Shown here piece after piece: positions 24,628 to 32,530 of a stretch of 64,000 nt of DNA. The position numbers were made by a program, and so were the translations under genes. Source of the stretch: CALAED01 sp036555725 (GTDB lineage: Bacteria > Actinomycetota > Actinomycetes > Streptosporangiales > Streptosporangiaceae); the NCBI GenBank assembly GCA_036555725.1, contig DATBKU010000133.1, positions 18,752-82,751 of the forward strand, written 5' to 3'. Each line of letters begins with the position of its first letter. The first letter of the stretch is position 1. Under the pieces are notes generated by a model, which saw only the letters and a program-made list of their open reading frames with translations, was not told the origin of the DNA and ran no database searches.

Positions 24628-27474
24628 TCAGCTGCAGCCGCTGGTGGAGCCGCAGCCCTCGCAGACGTAGCAACTGCCCGCTGGGCGCATCTTCGTGCCA
24701 CAGGTGAGACAGAGCGGCGCGTCGGCCGTACGACCCTGATGGCTTTCGATCACCTCGGTGCTGGACCGGGCGATCGGCAGCTCCTGGGGCTTGGGCTTGT
24801 CGACCGGCTTCTCGATCGCGGCGGACTGGGCCAGCGCCTCCCGGTCGACCTCCTCCTCGGCATGCAGGGTGGCTGGGTCCTCACCGGCCGCCTGCATGGC
24901 CCGCTCCGCGGCCGTGAAGATGCCGAGCCCCGCACGCTCCTCGAAGGACAGGTGGTCGAGGGCGAGCCGCCGGAAGATGTAGTCCATCACCGATGTGGCC
25001 ATGCGGATGTCCGGGTCGTCGGTCATCCCGGCCGGCTCGAACCGCATGTTGGTGAACTTCTCGACCCACGTCTCCAGCGGCACGCCGTACTGGAGGCTGA
25101 TGGAGATCGCCATGGAGAAGGCGTCCATCACGCCGGCCAGGGTGGAGCCCTGCTTGCCTAGCTTGAGGAAGACCTCGCCGAGCCCGTCATCGGGATACGA
25201 CGACGCCGTCATGTATCCCTCGGCCCCGGCGACGGAGAACCGCGTGACGGTGGCCGGCCGCTGCTTGGGCAGCCGCTTCCGTACGGGCCGTACTTCAGCC
25301 GGTGCCGGAGCCGCCTCGGTCTTCTCCTCTGTCTTCTTCTTGGCCACCGACAACGGCTGACCGACCTTGCAGTTGTCGCGGTAGACGGCCAGCGCTTTGA
25401 GCCCCGACTTCCAGCCCTCGAAGTACACCTTCTCGATGTCCTCGACGGTGGCGCTCTCTGGAAGGTTGACGGTCTTGCTGATGCTCCCGGAAAGGAACGG
25501 CTGAGTGGCCGCCATCATGCGGACGTGGCCCATCGGGCTGATGGATCGCTCGCCCATCGCGCAGTCGAATACCTCGTAGTGTTCCGGCCGAAGACCCGGC
25601 GCGTCGACGACGTGCCCGTGCTCGGAGATGTGCTCGACGATCGCCTCGATCTGCTCCTGCTGGTAGCCCAGCTTCCTGAGGGCCTTTGGCACGGTGTTGT
25701 TGACGATTTGCATCGACCCGCCGCCGACCAGCTTCTTGAACTTCACCAGCGCCAGGTCGGGTTCGATGCCTGTGGTGTCACAGTCCATCATCAACCCAAT
25801 TGTTCCGGTAGGTGCCAATAGCGAGGCTTGCCCGTTTCTGTACCCATTCTTCTCGCCTAGCTTGAGGCACTCCCCCCACTGCTTCGTGGCGGCGGCGTGG
25901 ATTTCCCTGTCGATGGCGTCGATGATGCGGATCTCGTCATTGGCGGCGGCATGCTTGCGCATCACCCGCTTGTGCGCGTCGGCGTTGCGCGCAAACCCGT
26001 CGTACGGCCCGACCACGGCGGCCAGCTCGGCGGAACGCCGGTACGCGACGCCCGTCATCAGCGAGGTGATGGTGGCGGCGATCGCGCGCCCGCCGTCGGA
26101 GTCGTACGCATGGCCGGTCGCCATCAGCAGGGCGCCGAGGTTGGCGTACCCGATGCCCAGCTGCCGGTAGGCCCGGGTGTTCTGCGTGATCTTCTCGGTC
26201 GGGAAGTCGGCGAAGGTGATCGAGATGTCCATCGCGGTGATGATGAGCTCGGTCAGCTTGACGAACTTCTCGACGTCGAAGCTGTTCTCGCCCTGCAGGA
26301 ACTTCATCAAATTAATTGATGCAAGATTGCAGGAAGAATTGTCGAGAGAAAGGTATTCACTGCAAGGATTACTTGCAGTAATGCGACCCGATTCGGGATT
26401 CGTATGCCAGTCGTTGATGGTGTCGTCGTACTGGATGCCGGGGTCGGCGCATTCCCAGGCGGCCTGCGCCATCAGCCGGAAGAGATCCTTGGCCTTGACC
26501 GTTTCGATGACCTCGCCGGTCCGGCGGGCACGCAGGTCGAAATCGCCGTTGGATTCGACGCCGCGCATGAACTCGTCGGAGACGCGGACCGAGTTGTTGG
26601 CGTTCTGGTATTGGACGCTGACGATGTCTTTGCCGCCGAGGTCCATGTCGAAGCCGGCGTCGCGCAGCGCGCGGATCTTGTCTTCCTCGCGCGCCTTGGT
26701 CTGGATGAACTCGGCGACGTCGGGGTGGTCGACGTCGAGAACCACCATTTTCGCGGCCCGCCGCGTGGCCCCACCCGACTTGATGGTGCCCGCCGAGGCG
26801 TCGGCCCCCCGCATGAACGACACCGGCCCGCTCGCGGTTCCGCCGGAGGACAGCAATTCCTTGCTGGACCGAATCCGCGACAAATTAACGCCAGACCCGG
26901 ACCCCCCCTTAAAGATGACACCTTCCTCCTTATACCAGTCCAAAATGGACTCCATCGTGTCATCTACGGACAAAATGAAACACGCCGATACCTGTTGCGG
27001 GGAGGTGGTGCCGACGTTGAACCAGACTGGGGAGTTGAAGCTGAAGACCTGGTGGATGAGGGCGTGCTTGAGCTCGTGCTCGAAGATCTCGGCGTCTTCG
27101 TCGGTGGCGAAGTACCCGTGTTCGCGGCCGGTGTCGACGTAGACCCGTACGACACGGTCGACGAGCTGTTTGAGGCTCCACTCGCGCTGGGGGGTGCCGA
27201 CGGCGCCGCGGAAGTACTTCGAGGTGACGATGTTGGTCGCGTTCACCGACCAGAAGTCGGGGAACTCCACGCCGCGCTGCTCGAAGTTGACCGAGCCGTC
27301 GCGCCAGTTCGTCATGACGACGTCGCGCCGCTCCCAGGTCACTTCGTCATACGGGTGGACGCCGGGCCTGGTGAAGATGCGCTCCATCTTCAGCCCTTTG
27401 CGACCGCTCGCCGCGCCGCGCCGCGCGCCCTTGCCACCGCGCCCGGCCGCCGAGCCGCTCACCGTCTCCGTCAT
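24628..27474 (-). CDS. nrdJ: Class II (adenosylcobalamin-dependent) ribonucleotide reductase
   Basis: 948 residues; reduces ribonucleotides to deoxyribonucleotides independently of oxygen. Active-site elements: cysteine in SACFILSVDD, GGSGSGVNLSRIRSS, the NPCSEYLSLDNSSCNL radical-site block, APTGTIGLMMD, and a C-terminal Cys-rich end (CLTCGTKMRPAGSCYVCEGC) typical of the long actinobacterial NrdJ. ATG 27474 follows GGGGGAGGTC. It forms an operon with nrdR upstream. Three patches (about 25790-25840, 26305-26400 and 26875-26990) use many A/T-ending codons, unlike the rest; see findings. Confidence 0.98.
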   Translation of the reverse strand: MTETVSGSAAGRGGKGARRGAASGRKGLKMERIFTRPGVHPYDEVTWERRDVVMTNWRDGSVNFEQRGVEFPDFWSVNATNIVTSKYFRGAVGTPQREWSLKQLVDRVVRVYVDTGREHGYFATDEDAEIFEHELKHALIHQVFSFNSPVWFNVGTTSPQQVSACFILSVDDTMESILDWYKEEGVIFKGGSGSGVNLSRIRSSKELLSSGGTASGPVSFMRGADASAGTIKSGGATRRAAKMVVLDVDHPDVAEFIQTKAREEDKIRALRDAGFDMDLGGKDIVSVQYQNANNSVRVSDEFMRGVESNGDFDLRARRTGEVIETVKAKDLFRLMAQAAWECADPGIQYDDTINDWHTNPESGRITASNPCSEYLSLDNSSCNLASINLMKFLQGENSFDVEKFVKLTELIITAMDISITFADFPTEKITQNTRAYRQLGIGYANLGALLMATGHAYDSDGGRAIAATITSLMTGVAYRRSAELAAVVGPYDGFARNADAHKRVMRKHAAANDEIRIIDAIDREIHAAATKQWGECLKLGEKNGYRNGQASLLAPTGTIGLMMDCDTTGIEPDLALVKFKKLVGGGSMQIVNNTVPKALRKLGYQQEQIEAIVEHISEHGHVVDAPGLRPEHYEVFDCAMGERSISPMGHVRMMAATQPFLSGSISKTVNLPESATVEDIEKVYFEGWKSGLKALAVYRDNCKVGQPLSVAKKKTEEKTEAAPAPAEVRPVRKRLPKQRPATVTRFSVAGAEGYMTASSYPDDGLGEVFLKLGKQGSTLAGVMDAFSMAISISLQYGVPLETWVEKFTNMRFEPAGMTDDPDIRMATSVMDYIFRRLALDHLSFEERAGLGIFTAAERAMQAAGEDPATLHAEEEVDREALAQSAAIEKPVDKPKPQELPIARSSTEVIESHQGRTADAPLCLTCGTKMRPAGSCYVCEGCGSTSGCS

Positions 27475-27564
27475 GACCTCCCCCTCCTGGGCCTCCCGCA
27501 GGGCCCGTACCCAAGGATTTGCCCGCTCCCGGCCGGTGGGCCCGAGCGGCTGTGTGCGGCGAAC

Positions 27565-28023
27565 TCACTCCCCCGCGGGAGTCGAGGTACGCAGCGACTC
27601 GATCTCTTTTTCGAAGTCGTCCAGCGACTCGAACCCCCGGTAGACCGAGGCGAATCGCAGGTAGGCGACCTCGTCCAGCTCGCGCAGCGGGCCGAGGATG
27701 GCCAAGCCGATCTCGTGTGACGGGATCTCCGCGCACCCGGTCGCCCGGATGTGCTCCTCCACCCGCTGGCCCAGCTGAGCCAGCGCATCCTCATCGACCG
27801 GGCGGCCCTGGCAGGCCCTGCGCACCCCGGCGATGATCTTCTCGCGGGAGAACGGCTCGGTGACGCCGCAGCGCTTGGCCACCATCTGGAGCACGGTCTC
27901 CTGTGTTGTGAACCTGCGGCCGCACTCCGGGCAGGCACGGCGGCGCCGGATGGCGGCGCCGTCGTCGGCCGCGCGGCTGTCGATCACCCGGCTGTCGGGG
28001 TTACGGCAGAACGGACAGTGCAT
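27565..28023 (-). CDS. nrdR: Transcriptional repressor NrdR
   Basis: 152 residues. Zn-ribbon CPFCRNPDSRVIDSR then RRRACPECGRRFTTQE, followed by the ATP-cone (KRCGVTEPFSREKIIAGVRRAC). It senses ATP/dATP and represses ribonucleotide reductase genes, including its own operon with nrdJ. ATG 28023 has GGGGAG upstream; GTG 28026 is next to it. 90 bp separate it from nrdJ. Confidence 0.97.
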   Translation of the reverse strand: MHCPFCRNPDSRVIDSRAADDGAAIRRRRACPECGRRFTTQETVLQMVAKRCGVTEPFSREKIIAGVRRACQGRPVDEDALAQLGQRVEEHIRATGCAEIPSHEIGLAILGPLRELDEVAYLRFASVYRGFESLDDFEKEIESLRTSTPAGE

Positions 28024-28079
28024 CACGTCTCCCCTTCCCCTAGGCGGATCTTGCCAGGTACCGACGCACCACCACAGAG

Positions 28080-28124
28080 CACAACTTCTGGTGAACTACA
28101 TCAGTGTAACTACTAGATGTTGTG
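28080..28124 (-). promoter_or_regulatory. Candidate NrdR box pair upstream of nrdR
   Basis: Two related 16-mers, CACAACTTCTGGTGAA at 28080-28095 (plus strand) and CACAACATCTAGTAGT at 28124-28109 (minus strand), centres 29 bp apart. NrdR boxes are known to occur in pairs about three helical turns apart; the second copy resembles actinobacterial NrdR boxes. Assignment is by eye. Confidence 0.45.
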
Positions 28125-28274
28125 GTCAACCGTAGGCCTCGCGGTGGATGCCGCGCAACCTGGAGCAGCCTGGAAAACCGCAACATCACCAAACCCCCTG
28201 GTCACATCGAGCCTTTCGCGTCGTCCCTCGGCGTGTCGCCCCGTGGGCCGGCGTCGGTGGCGATTCGTGGCGTT

Positions 28275-29513
28275 TCATGCGCGGCTCCGGGCCGGTTCCC
28301 GTGCGGGCTGTGGCTCCTGGTGCCGAGGCAGCAGGAGCGGGGTCGTCAGGATGAGGAGCCCGGCGATCGCGATCGCGATGCGCGGGCTGGTGACCGTGGC
28401 CAGCAGCCCCCACAGGGCGGTCATGGCCGCGATGGTGGCGTTGCTGGTGACCGACCAGGCGGACAGGGTGCGGGTGACCAGGTCCGGCGGCGTCTGGTCG
28501 AGCCGGTAGGTGGCGAACACCGGGTTGAACACGCCCACGCTGGTGATCAACCCGAACTCGACGGCGATGACGAGCACCAGCCCGGCGGCGCCCGGGCCGA
28601 TGAAGGCCAGCCCCAGCGACCAGCACGCACGCAGCGCCCCGGCGATGAGCATGACCTTGTGCTGCCCGAACCGCGCGGCGAGCCGGCGGGCCAGTCGTGA
28701 CCCGATGAGGCCGCCGACGCAGGGGACGCCGAACGCAAGGCCGTACTGCCACGGAGCGAAACCGAGGCGGCCGAGCATGAGGACCGCGAGCAGCGGCGCC
28801 GTCGCCATGATCAGGCCGTTGACGATGATCGTGTTGAAGAACAACAGGCGCAGCGCCGGGTGGGTCAGGATGTGGCGCCACCCGTCGAGCAGGTCGGCGG
28901 CGCGCAGCCGCGGCGCGCCGGTTCGCACCGGGCGCGGCTCGGAGCGGCCGATCGCGCGGATGCCCATGGCGGAGAGCAGGAAGCTGACCGCATTGGCCAC
29001 CACGGTCGTCACCGGGCCGAACAGCCCGATCGCGGCCCCGCCGAGCGGCGGTCCGAGCGCGGTGGCGGTCCAGGTCGTGGACTCGAACCGGCCGTTCGCG
29101 ACCAGCAGGTCCGCCGGCCGGACGAGCGCTTTGAGGCAGGCCCCACCGGCCGCCTTGAACGTGATGTCGGCCGCCGCGACGATGACCGACACGACCAGGA
29201 GCTGGACGAAACTGAGCCGGCCGAGCACGTACGCGGCGGGGACGCTCAGCAATACGGCGAACCGGATCAGGTCCATCGCGATCATCACCGGGCGCTTGCG
29301 GCGGAACTCCACCCACGGACCCAGCGGCACCGCCACCGCCGCGCCCACCGTCAGCGCGGCGGCCGCCAGCAGCGCCACCTTGGTGGGGCCGGCGTGCAGC
29401 ACCAGGACCGCGATCAGGGGGCAGGCGTCGAAGGCGAGCCACGTGCCGCATGTGCTGACCGCGTACGCCGCCCACAGCCACCCGAACTCGCGCCCCAGCG
29501 ACCGCCCGCCCAT
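28275..29513 (-). CDS. MFS transporter (EntS/macrolide-efflux-like, 12 helices)
   Basis: 412 residues with about 12 hydrophobic helices: WLWAAYAVSTCGTWLAF at the start, VALLAAAALTVGAAVAVPLG, FVQLLVVSVIVAAADITF, and GGAAIGLFGPVTTVVANAVSFL, the last typical of the MFS_3 (enterobactin/macrolide exporter) group. ATG 29513 follows GAGGCGGGGCGTG. It is divergent from the LysR gene across 127 bp with a palindrome, so LysR is its likely regulator. Substrate unknown. Confidence 0.9.
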   Translation of the reverse strand: MGGRSLGREFGWLWAAYAVSTCGTWLAFDACPLIAVLVLHAGPTKVALLAAAALTVGAAVAVPLGPWVEFRRKRPVMIAMDLIRFAVLLSVPAAYVLGRLSFVQLLVVSVIVAAADITFKAAGGACLKALVRPADLLVANGRFESTTWTATALGPPLGGAAIGLFGPVTTVVANAVSFLLSAMGIRAIGRSEPRPVRTGAPRLRAADLLDGWRHILTHPALRLLFFNTIIVNGLIMATAPLLAVLMLGRLGFAPWQYGLAFGVPCVGGLIGSRLARRLAARFGQHKVMLIAGALRACWSLGLAFIGPGAAGLVLVIAVEFGLITSVGVFNPVFATYRLDQTPPDLVTRTLSAWSVTSNATIAAMTALWGLLATVTSPRIAIAIAGLLILTTPLLLPRHQEPQPAREPARSRA

Positions 29514-29606
29514 CACGCCCCGCCTCGCTCGAACAACCTCTCGTTGACCAGCGAGATCAAAGCAAGCGCCCGGACCCTGCGGCAAACAACGGTCGACCGG
29601 CGAGCC

Positions 29607-29621
29607 ACAACGATACGTTGT
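29607..29621. promoter_or_regulatory. Palindrome ACAACG-ATA-CGTTGT between MFS and LysR genes
   Basis: Perfect 6-bp arms with a 3-bp centre, 20 bp before the LysR ATG, plus a further ACAACG half-site at 29586-29591. It is a plausible LysR operator controlling both divergent genes. Confidence 0.55.
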
Positions 29622-29640
29622 ACGACTAGAGTCCACCTGC

Positions 29641-30627
29641 ATGGATCTCGAGGCCGTCCGCACCTTCGTCGCCGCGGCGGATGCCGGCCAGTTCCAGGAG
29701 GCCGCCGCGGATCTGTCGATCACCCAGCAGGCCGTCTCCAAGCGCATGGCCGCGCTGGAGAAGGACCTCGGGGTACGGCTGTTCGCCCGCACCGCGCGCG
29801 GAGCCCGGCTCACCATCGACGGGCAGGCGTTCCTGCCGCACGCCCGCGAACTGCTCCGGGCCGAAGAGCGGGCGGCCGCCTCCGTACGGCCCGGCCGCCG
29901 CGCACTGCGCGTCGACGTCATCGGCCGGCGGCTCGCGCCGGCGGGTCTGCTGCGCGACTTCCACCGCGCGCACCCCGACACCGAGCTCGATGTCGTGACC
30001 CTCTTCGACGCCGACGCGGCCATCGCGGCCGTACGGGCCGGCGCGATCGACGCGTCGTTCCGGGCCGTCACGGTGCCGGTGCGGCGCCTTCCCGACGGCG
30101 TCAAGGCCACCCGGGTCTTCGACGAGCGGCTCCAGCTCGTCACCGGGCCGGCCCACGAATTCGCCTCAGCTCGCATGGTCACCCCCGCCCAGCTCGCGGG
30201 GCACCGGATCTGGATGCCCGGCATCGTCTCCGGGACGGAATGGGCCGCCTACTACGACGAGCTCGCGGCGGCGTTCGGGTTGACCATCGACGCGACCGGC
30301 CCCAACTTCGGCATCGAGCCCCTGCTGGACATGATCGCCGACTCTCCGGCACTGACGACCTTCGTCGGCGAGCGGACCCGGCTGCTCTGGCCCACCCACT
30401 ACGACCTGCGGCGCATCGCGTTGCACGACCCGGCACCGGTTTACCCGCACTCACTGATCTGGCGTGGCGACAACCCCCACCCTGCCCTCGCCGCACTCCG
30501 GCGCCACCTTCGCACCGCCCGGCCGCACCGCCCGGATGCCGAAACCTGGACGCCCGCGTGGGCGCGCCGCTCCACGCCGCACGCCGACACGCCGCAGCCC
30601 CACATGCCGCAGCCCGACACGCCGTAA
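29641..30627 (+). CDS. LysR-family transcriptional regulator
   Basis: 328 residues. N-terminal LysR helix-turn-helix (LEAVRTFVAAADAGQFQEAA, ITQQAVSKRMAALEKDLGVRLF) and a periplasmic-binding-like effector domain to about residue 295. The final ~20 residues (STPHADTPQPHMPQPDTP) are encoded by a 15-bp minisatellite that also provides the stop codon, so the tail length depends on repeat number. It probably controls the divergent MFS exporter. Confidence 0.93.
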   Translation: MDLEAVRTFVAAADAGQFQEAAADLSITQQAVSKRMAALEKDLGVRLFARTARGARLTIDGQAFLPHARELLRAEERAAASVRPGRRALRVDVIGRRLAPAGLLRDFHRAHPDTELDVVTLFDADAAIAAVRAGAIDASFRAVTVPVRRLPDGVKATRVFDERLQLVTGPAHEFASARMVTPAQLAGHRIWMPGIVSGTEWAAYYDELAAAFGLTIDATGPNFGIEPLLDMIADSPALTTFVGERTRLLWPTHYDLRRIALHDPAPVYPHSLIWRGDNPHPALAALRRHLRTARPHRPDAETWTPAWARRSTPHADTPQPHMPQPDTP

Positions 30628-30705
30628 GTCGACACGCCGTAAGCCGACACGCCGTAAGCCGACACGCCGACGGGCGACACGCCGCAGCCCGACACGCCGT
30701 AAGCC
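30571..30705. repeat. 15-bp minisatellite at the 3' end of the LysR gene
   Basis: Nine head-to-tail 15-bp units from 30571, such as GACACGCCGTAAGCC at 30631, 30646 and 30691, and GACACGCCGCAGCCC at 30586 and 30676. Units with TAA stop the LysR frame at 30627; units with CAG do not. The array continues 78 bp past the stop. Confidence 0.88.
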
Positions 30706-30774
30706 GCGGCAACGAGTTGGGCAGGCGTGTCGCTCCGGCCGGGACGGTCGGAAGGCGTCGAGCGGGACGGTGGC

Positions 30775-31257
30775 TCACTTGGGCAGGAGCAGGCGCTGGC
30801 CTGGCTGGACGATAGGCGTGGACAGGCTGTTCAGGTCGATGATGCGGCGGACCGTGATACGCGGGTCGACGTCGGGCCGGGCCCGGGCGGCGATCTCCCA
30901 CAGCGTGTCGTGGCTGCCGACCACCACGGACCGCAGCCCCTGGGTCTGCGCCGCCGGCGGCACCCCCGTACGAGCGTCTCGCCCGCCTTTCGACCCGGCC
31001 AGCGCGCCGCGCCCCGCGGTCAACCAGAGCCCGCCGAGCAGGATCAGGGCCGCCAGGACGATCAACACCACCCGGCCGCGCCGGGTCAGCCGTACGCCTG
31101 ATGACCTGGGCCTTTCTGGGGGACGCCGCCCCGAGAGCGCGGGCCCGCGATCGGCATTGGCGATCTCGACGGGCCGATTCCGCGGCACGCGGCAGCCTTG
31201 CGGGCGTCGTCGCGGCCCGTGCCGTACCCTCCCGTACGTGTGAGCGGTCGCACCCAC
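30775..31257 (-). CDS. LysM-domain single-pass membrane protein (YneA/DivS-like position)
   Basis: 160 residues from GTG 31257, chosen for the strong GAGGGAGG six bases upstream. A basic N-terminal region of about 60 residues, one membrane span (VVLIVLAALILLGGLWLT), and a C-terminal LysM domain (SHDTLWEIAARARPDVDPRI through IIDLNSL to VQPGQRLLLP) for peptidoglycan binding. It is divergent from lexA with SOS boxes between. In Firmicutes and actinobacteria the LysM/membrane gene beside lexA is an SOS-induced division inhibitor; that role is inferred here from position and architecture. Confidence 0.85.
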   Translation of the reverse strand: MGATAHTYGRVRHGPRRRPQGCRVPRNRPVEIANADRGPALSGRRPPERPRSSGVRLTRRGRVVLIVLAALILLGGLWLTAGRGALAGSKGGRDARTGVPPAAQTQGLRSVVVGSHDTLWEIAARARPDVDPRITVRRIIDLNSLSTPIVQPGQRLLLPK

Positions 31258-31294
31258 TGTCGGCCTCCCTCGCGTCGATGATCTTCGAATGAAG

Positions 31295-31316
31295 GTTCGA
31301 TCGAACGGTTGTACGA
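31295..31316. promoter_or_regulatory. SOS (LexA) box, LysM-gene proximal
   Basis: TCGAACGGTTGTACGA (31301-31316) matches the actinobacterial LexA consensus TCGAAC-N4-GTTCGA with one mismatch. It overlaps a perfect palindrome GTTCGATCGAAC (31295-31306). It lies 44 bp upstream of the LysM GTG. Confidence 0.85.
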
Positions 31317-31356
31317 TGTTGTATCGCACGCCCCCGACAAAACGCGAGCGTTTTCC

Positions 31357-31372
31357 TCGAACAGTTGTTTGA
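31357..31372. promoter_or_regulatory. SOS (LexA) box, lexA proximal
   Basis: TCGAACAGTTGTTTGA, matching TCGAAC-N4-GTTYGA, about 80 bp upstream of the lexA start. It should mediate LexA autoregulation. Confidence 0.88.
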
Positions 31373-31450
31373 TCATCTGATACGGAAGCGCTAACCTGCA
31401 TCAACGGGAGCGGAAAATACGGGAGCCACCGCGGGAGGCGAGTGCGACCT

Positions 31451-32149
31451 ATGAGCAAGATCCATGAAATGCCCGATGGGCCCAGCGACGAGACGGGTCT
31501 CACCCAGCGCCAGCGCATGGTGCTCGAGGTGATCCGCGACTCGGTCCAGCGGCGCGGCTATCCCCCGTCGATGCGAGAGATCGGCGAGGCGGTCGGGCTG
31601 ACCAGCACGTCCAGCGTGTCGCACCAGCTTCGCACGCTGCAGCGCAAGGGGTACCTGCGCCGCGACCCCAACCGCCCGCGCGCCGTCGAGGTGCGCGTGC
31701 CCGGTCAGCCGACCGTACGCGTCCTGCCCGATTCGTACGAGACGGCCGGCGGCCAAGAGGCGGCCACTCAGCCCGCACCGGCATACGTGCCGGTCGTCGG
31801 CCGGATCGCCGCGGGCGGCCCGATCCTCGCCGAGGAGGCGGTGGAGGACATCTTCGCTCTGCCCAAGCAGCTCATCGGCGAGGGCACCCATTTCCTGCTC
31901 AAGGTCAGCGGTGACTCGATGATCGAGGCCGCCATCGCCGACGGCGACTGGGTGGTCGTCCGGCAGCAGCCCGTGGCCGAAAACGGCGACATCGTCGCGG
32001 CGATGATCGACGGCGAGGCGACCGTAAAGACGTTCAAGCGGTCGGACGACCACGTCTGGCTGCTCCCGCAGAACGTCTCGTACGAGCCGATCCCCGGTGA
32101 CGACGCCACGGTCCTCGGACGTGTCGTCGCCGTGCTCCGCAAGGTCTGA
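31451..32149 (+). CDS. lexA: SOS-response repressor LexA
   Basis: 232 residues. Winged-helix N-terminus (LTQRQRMVLEVIRDSVQRRG, YPPSMREIGEAVGLTSTSSVSHQL), cleavage site A121-G122 in VGRIAAGGP, catalytic Ser156 in SGDSM and Lys193 in TVKTFKR. RecA-stimulated self-cleavage relieves repression. ATG 31451 is chosen; GTG 31442, three codons earlier, is an alternative because GGGAGG sits just before it. Two SOS boxes upstream. Confidence 0.97.
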   Translation: MSKIHEMPDGPSDETGLTQRQRMVLEVIRDSVQRRGYPPSMREIGEAVGLTSTSSVSHQLRTLQRKGYLRRDPNRPRAVEVRVPGQPTVRVLPDSYETAGGQEAATQPAPAYVPVVGRIAAGGPILAEEAVEDIFALPKQLIGEGTHFLLKVSGDSMIEAAIADGDWVVVRQQPVAENGDIVAAMIDGEATVKTFKRSDDHVWLLPQNVSYEPIPGDDATVLGRVVAVLRKV

Positions 32150-32530
32150 CGCCGCCGGCACACCTCGGCAGGGGCATCGCTCCTGCGACTACGCTTACCG
32201 CCGCGCCCGGTGAGCCCCTATCGCCGCCCAAGCTATCCCCAAACCGGCTCTTAAGCCGCCCAAGCCCGATTCGTGACGCTCCCGTCGGCCCACGCCGCCC
32301 TTGTCAGCCCGTGGCACCCCCGTATCCGCCTATGGCACACCGCGTCGGCTCATGCCGCCCGTATCGGCCGTGTCACCCATGTCGGCCCGTGCGACCCCGT
32401 GGCGCCCGGGGCCCCTCGTACCAAATCGCGTCCTCGGTGATCCCTGTGCGCCCTGCCCCCGGTACCGCAGCGCCGTCGCGGGTAGGACTGTGGCGGGCGA
32501 TCATGTGCAGACCGACCGGGAGCGTGCGCC
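32150..32530. other. 381-bp gene-free stretch after lexA
   Basis: Contains only degenerate C-rich quasi-repeats (variants of CCGTGGCACCCCCGTAT, CCGTGTCACCCATGTC and GTCGGCCCATGCCGCC between about 32280 and 32400). No hairpin terminator or coding frame is convincing. Confidence 0.6.
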
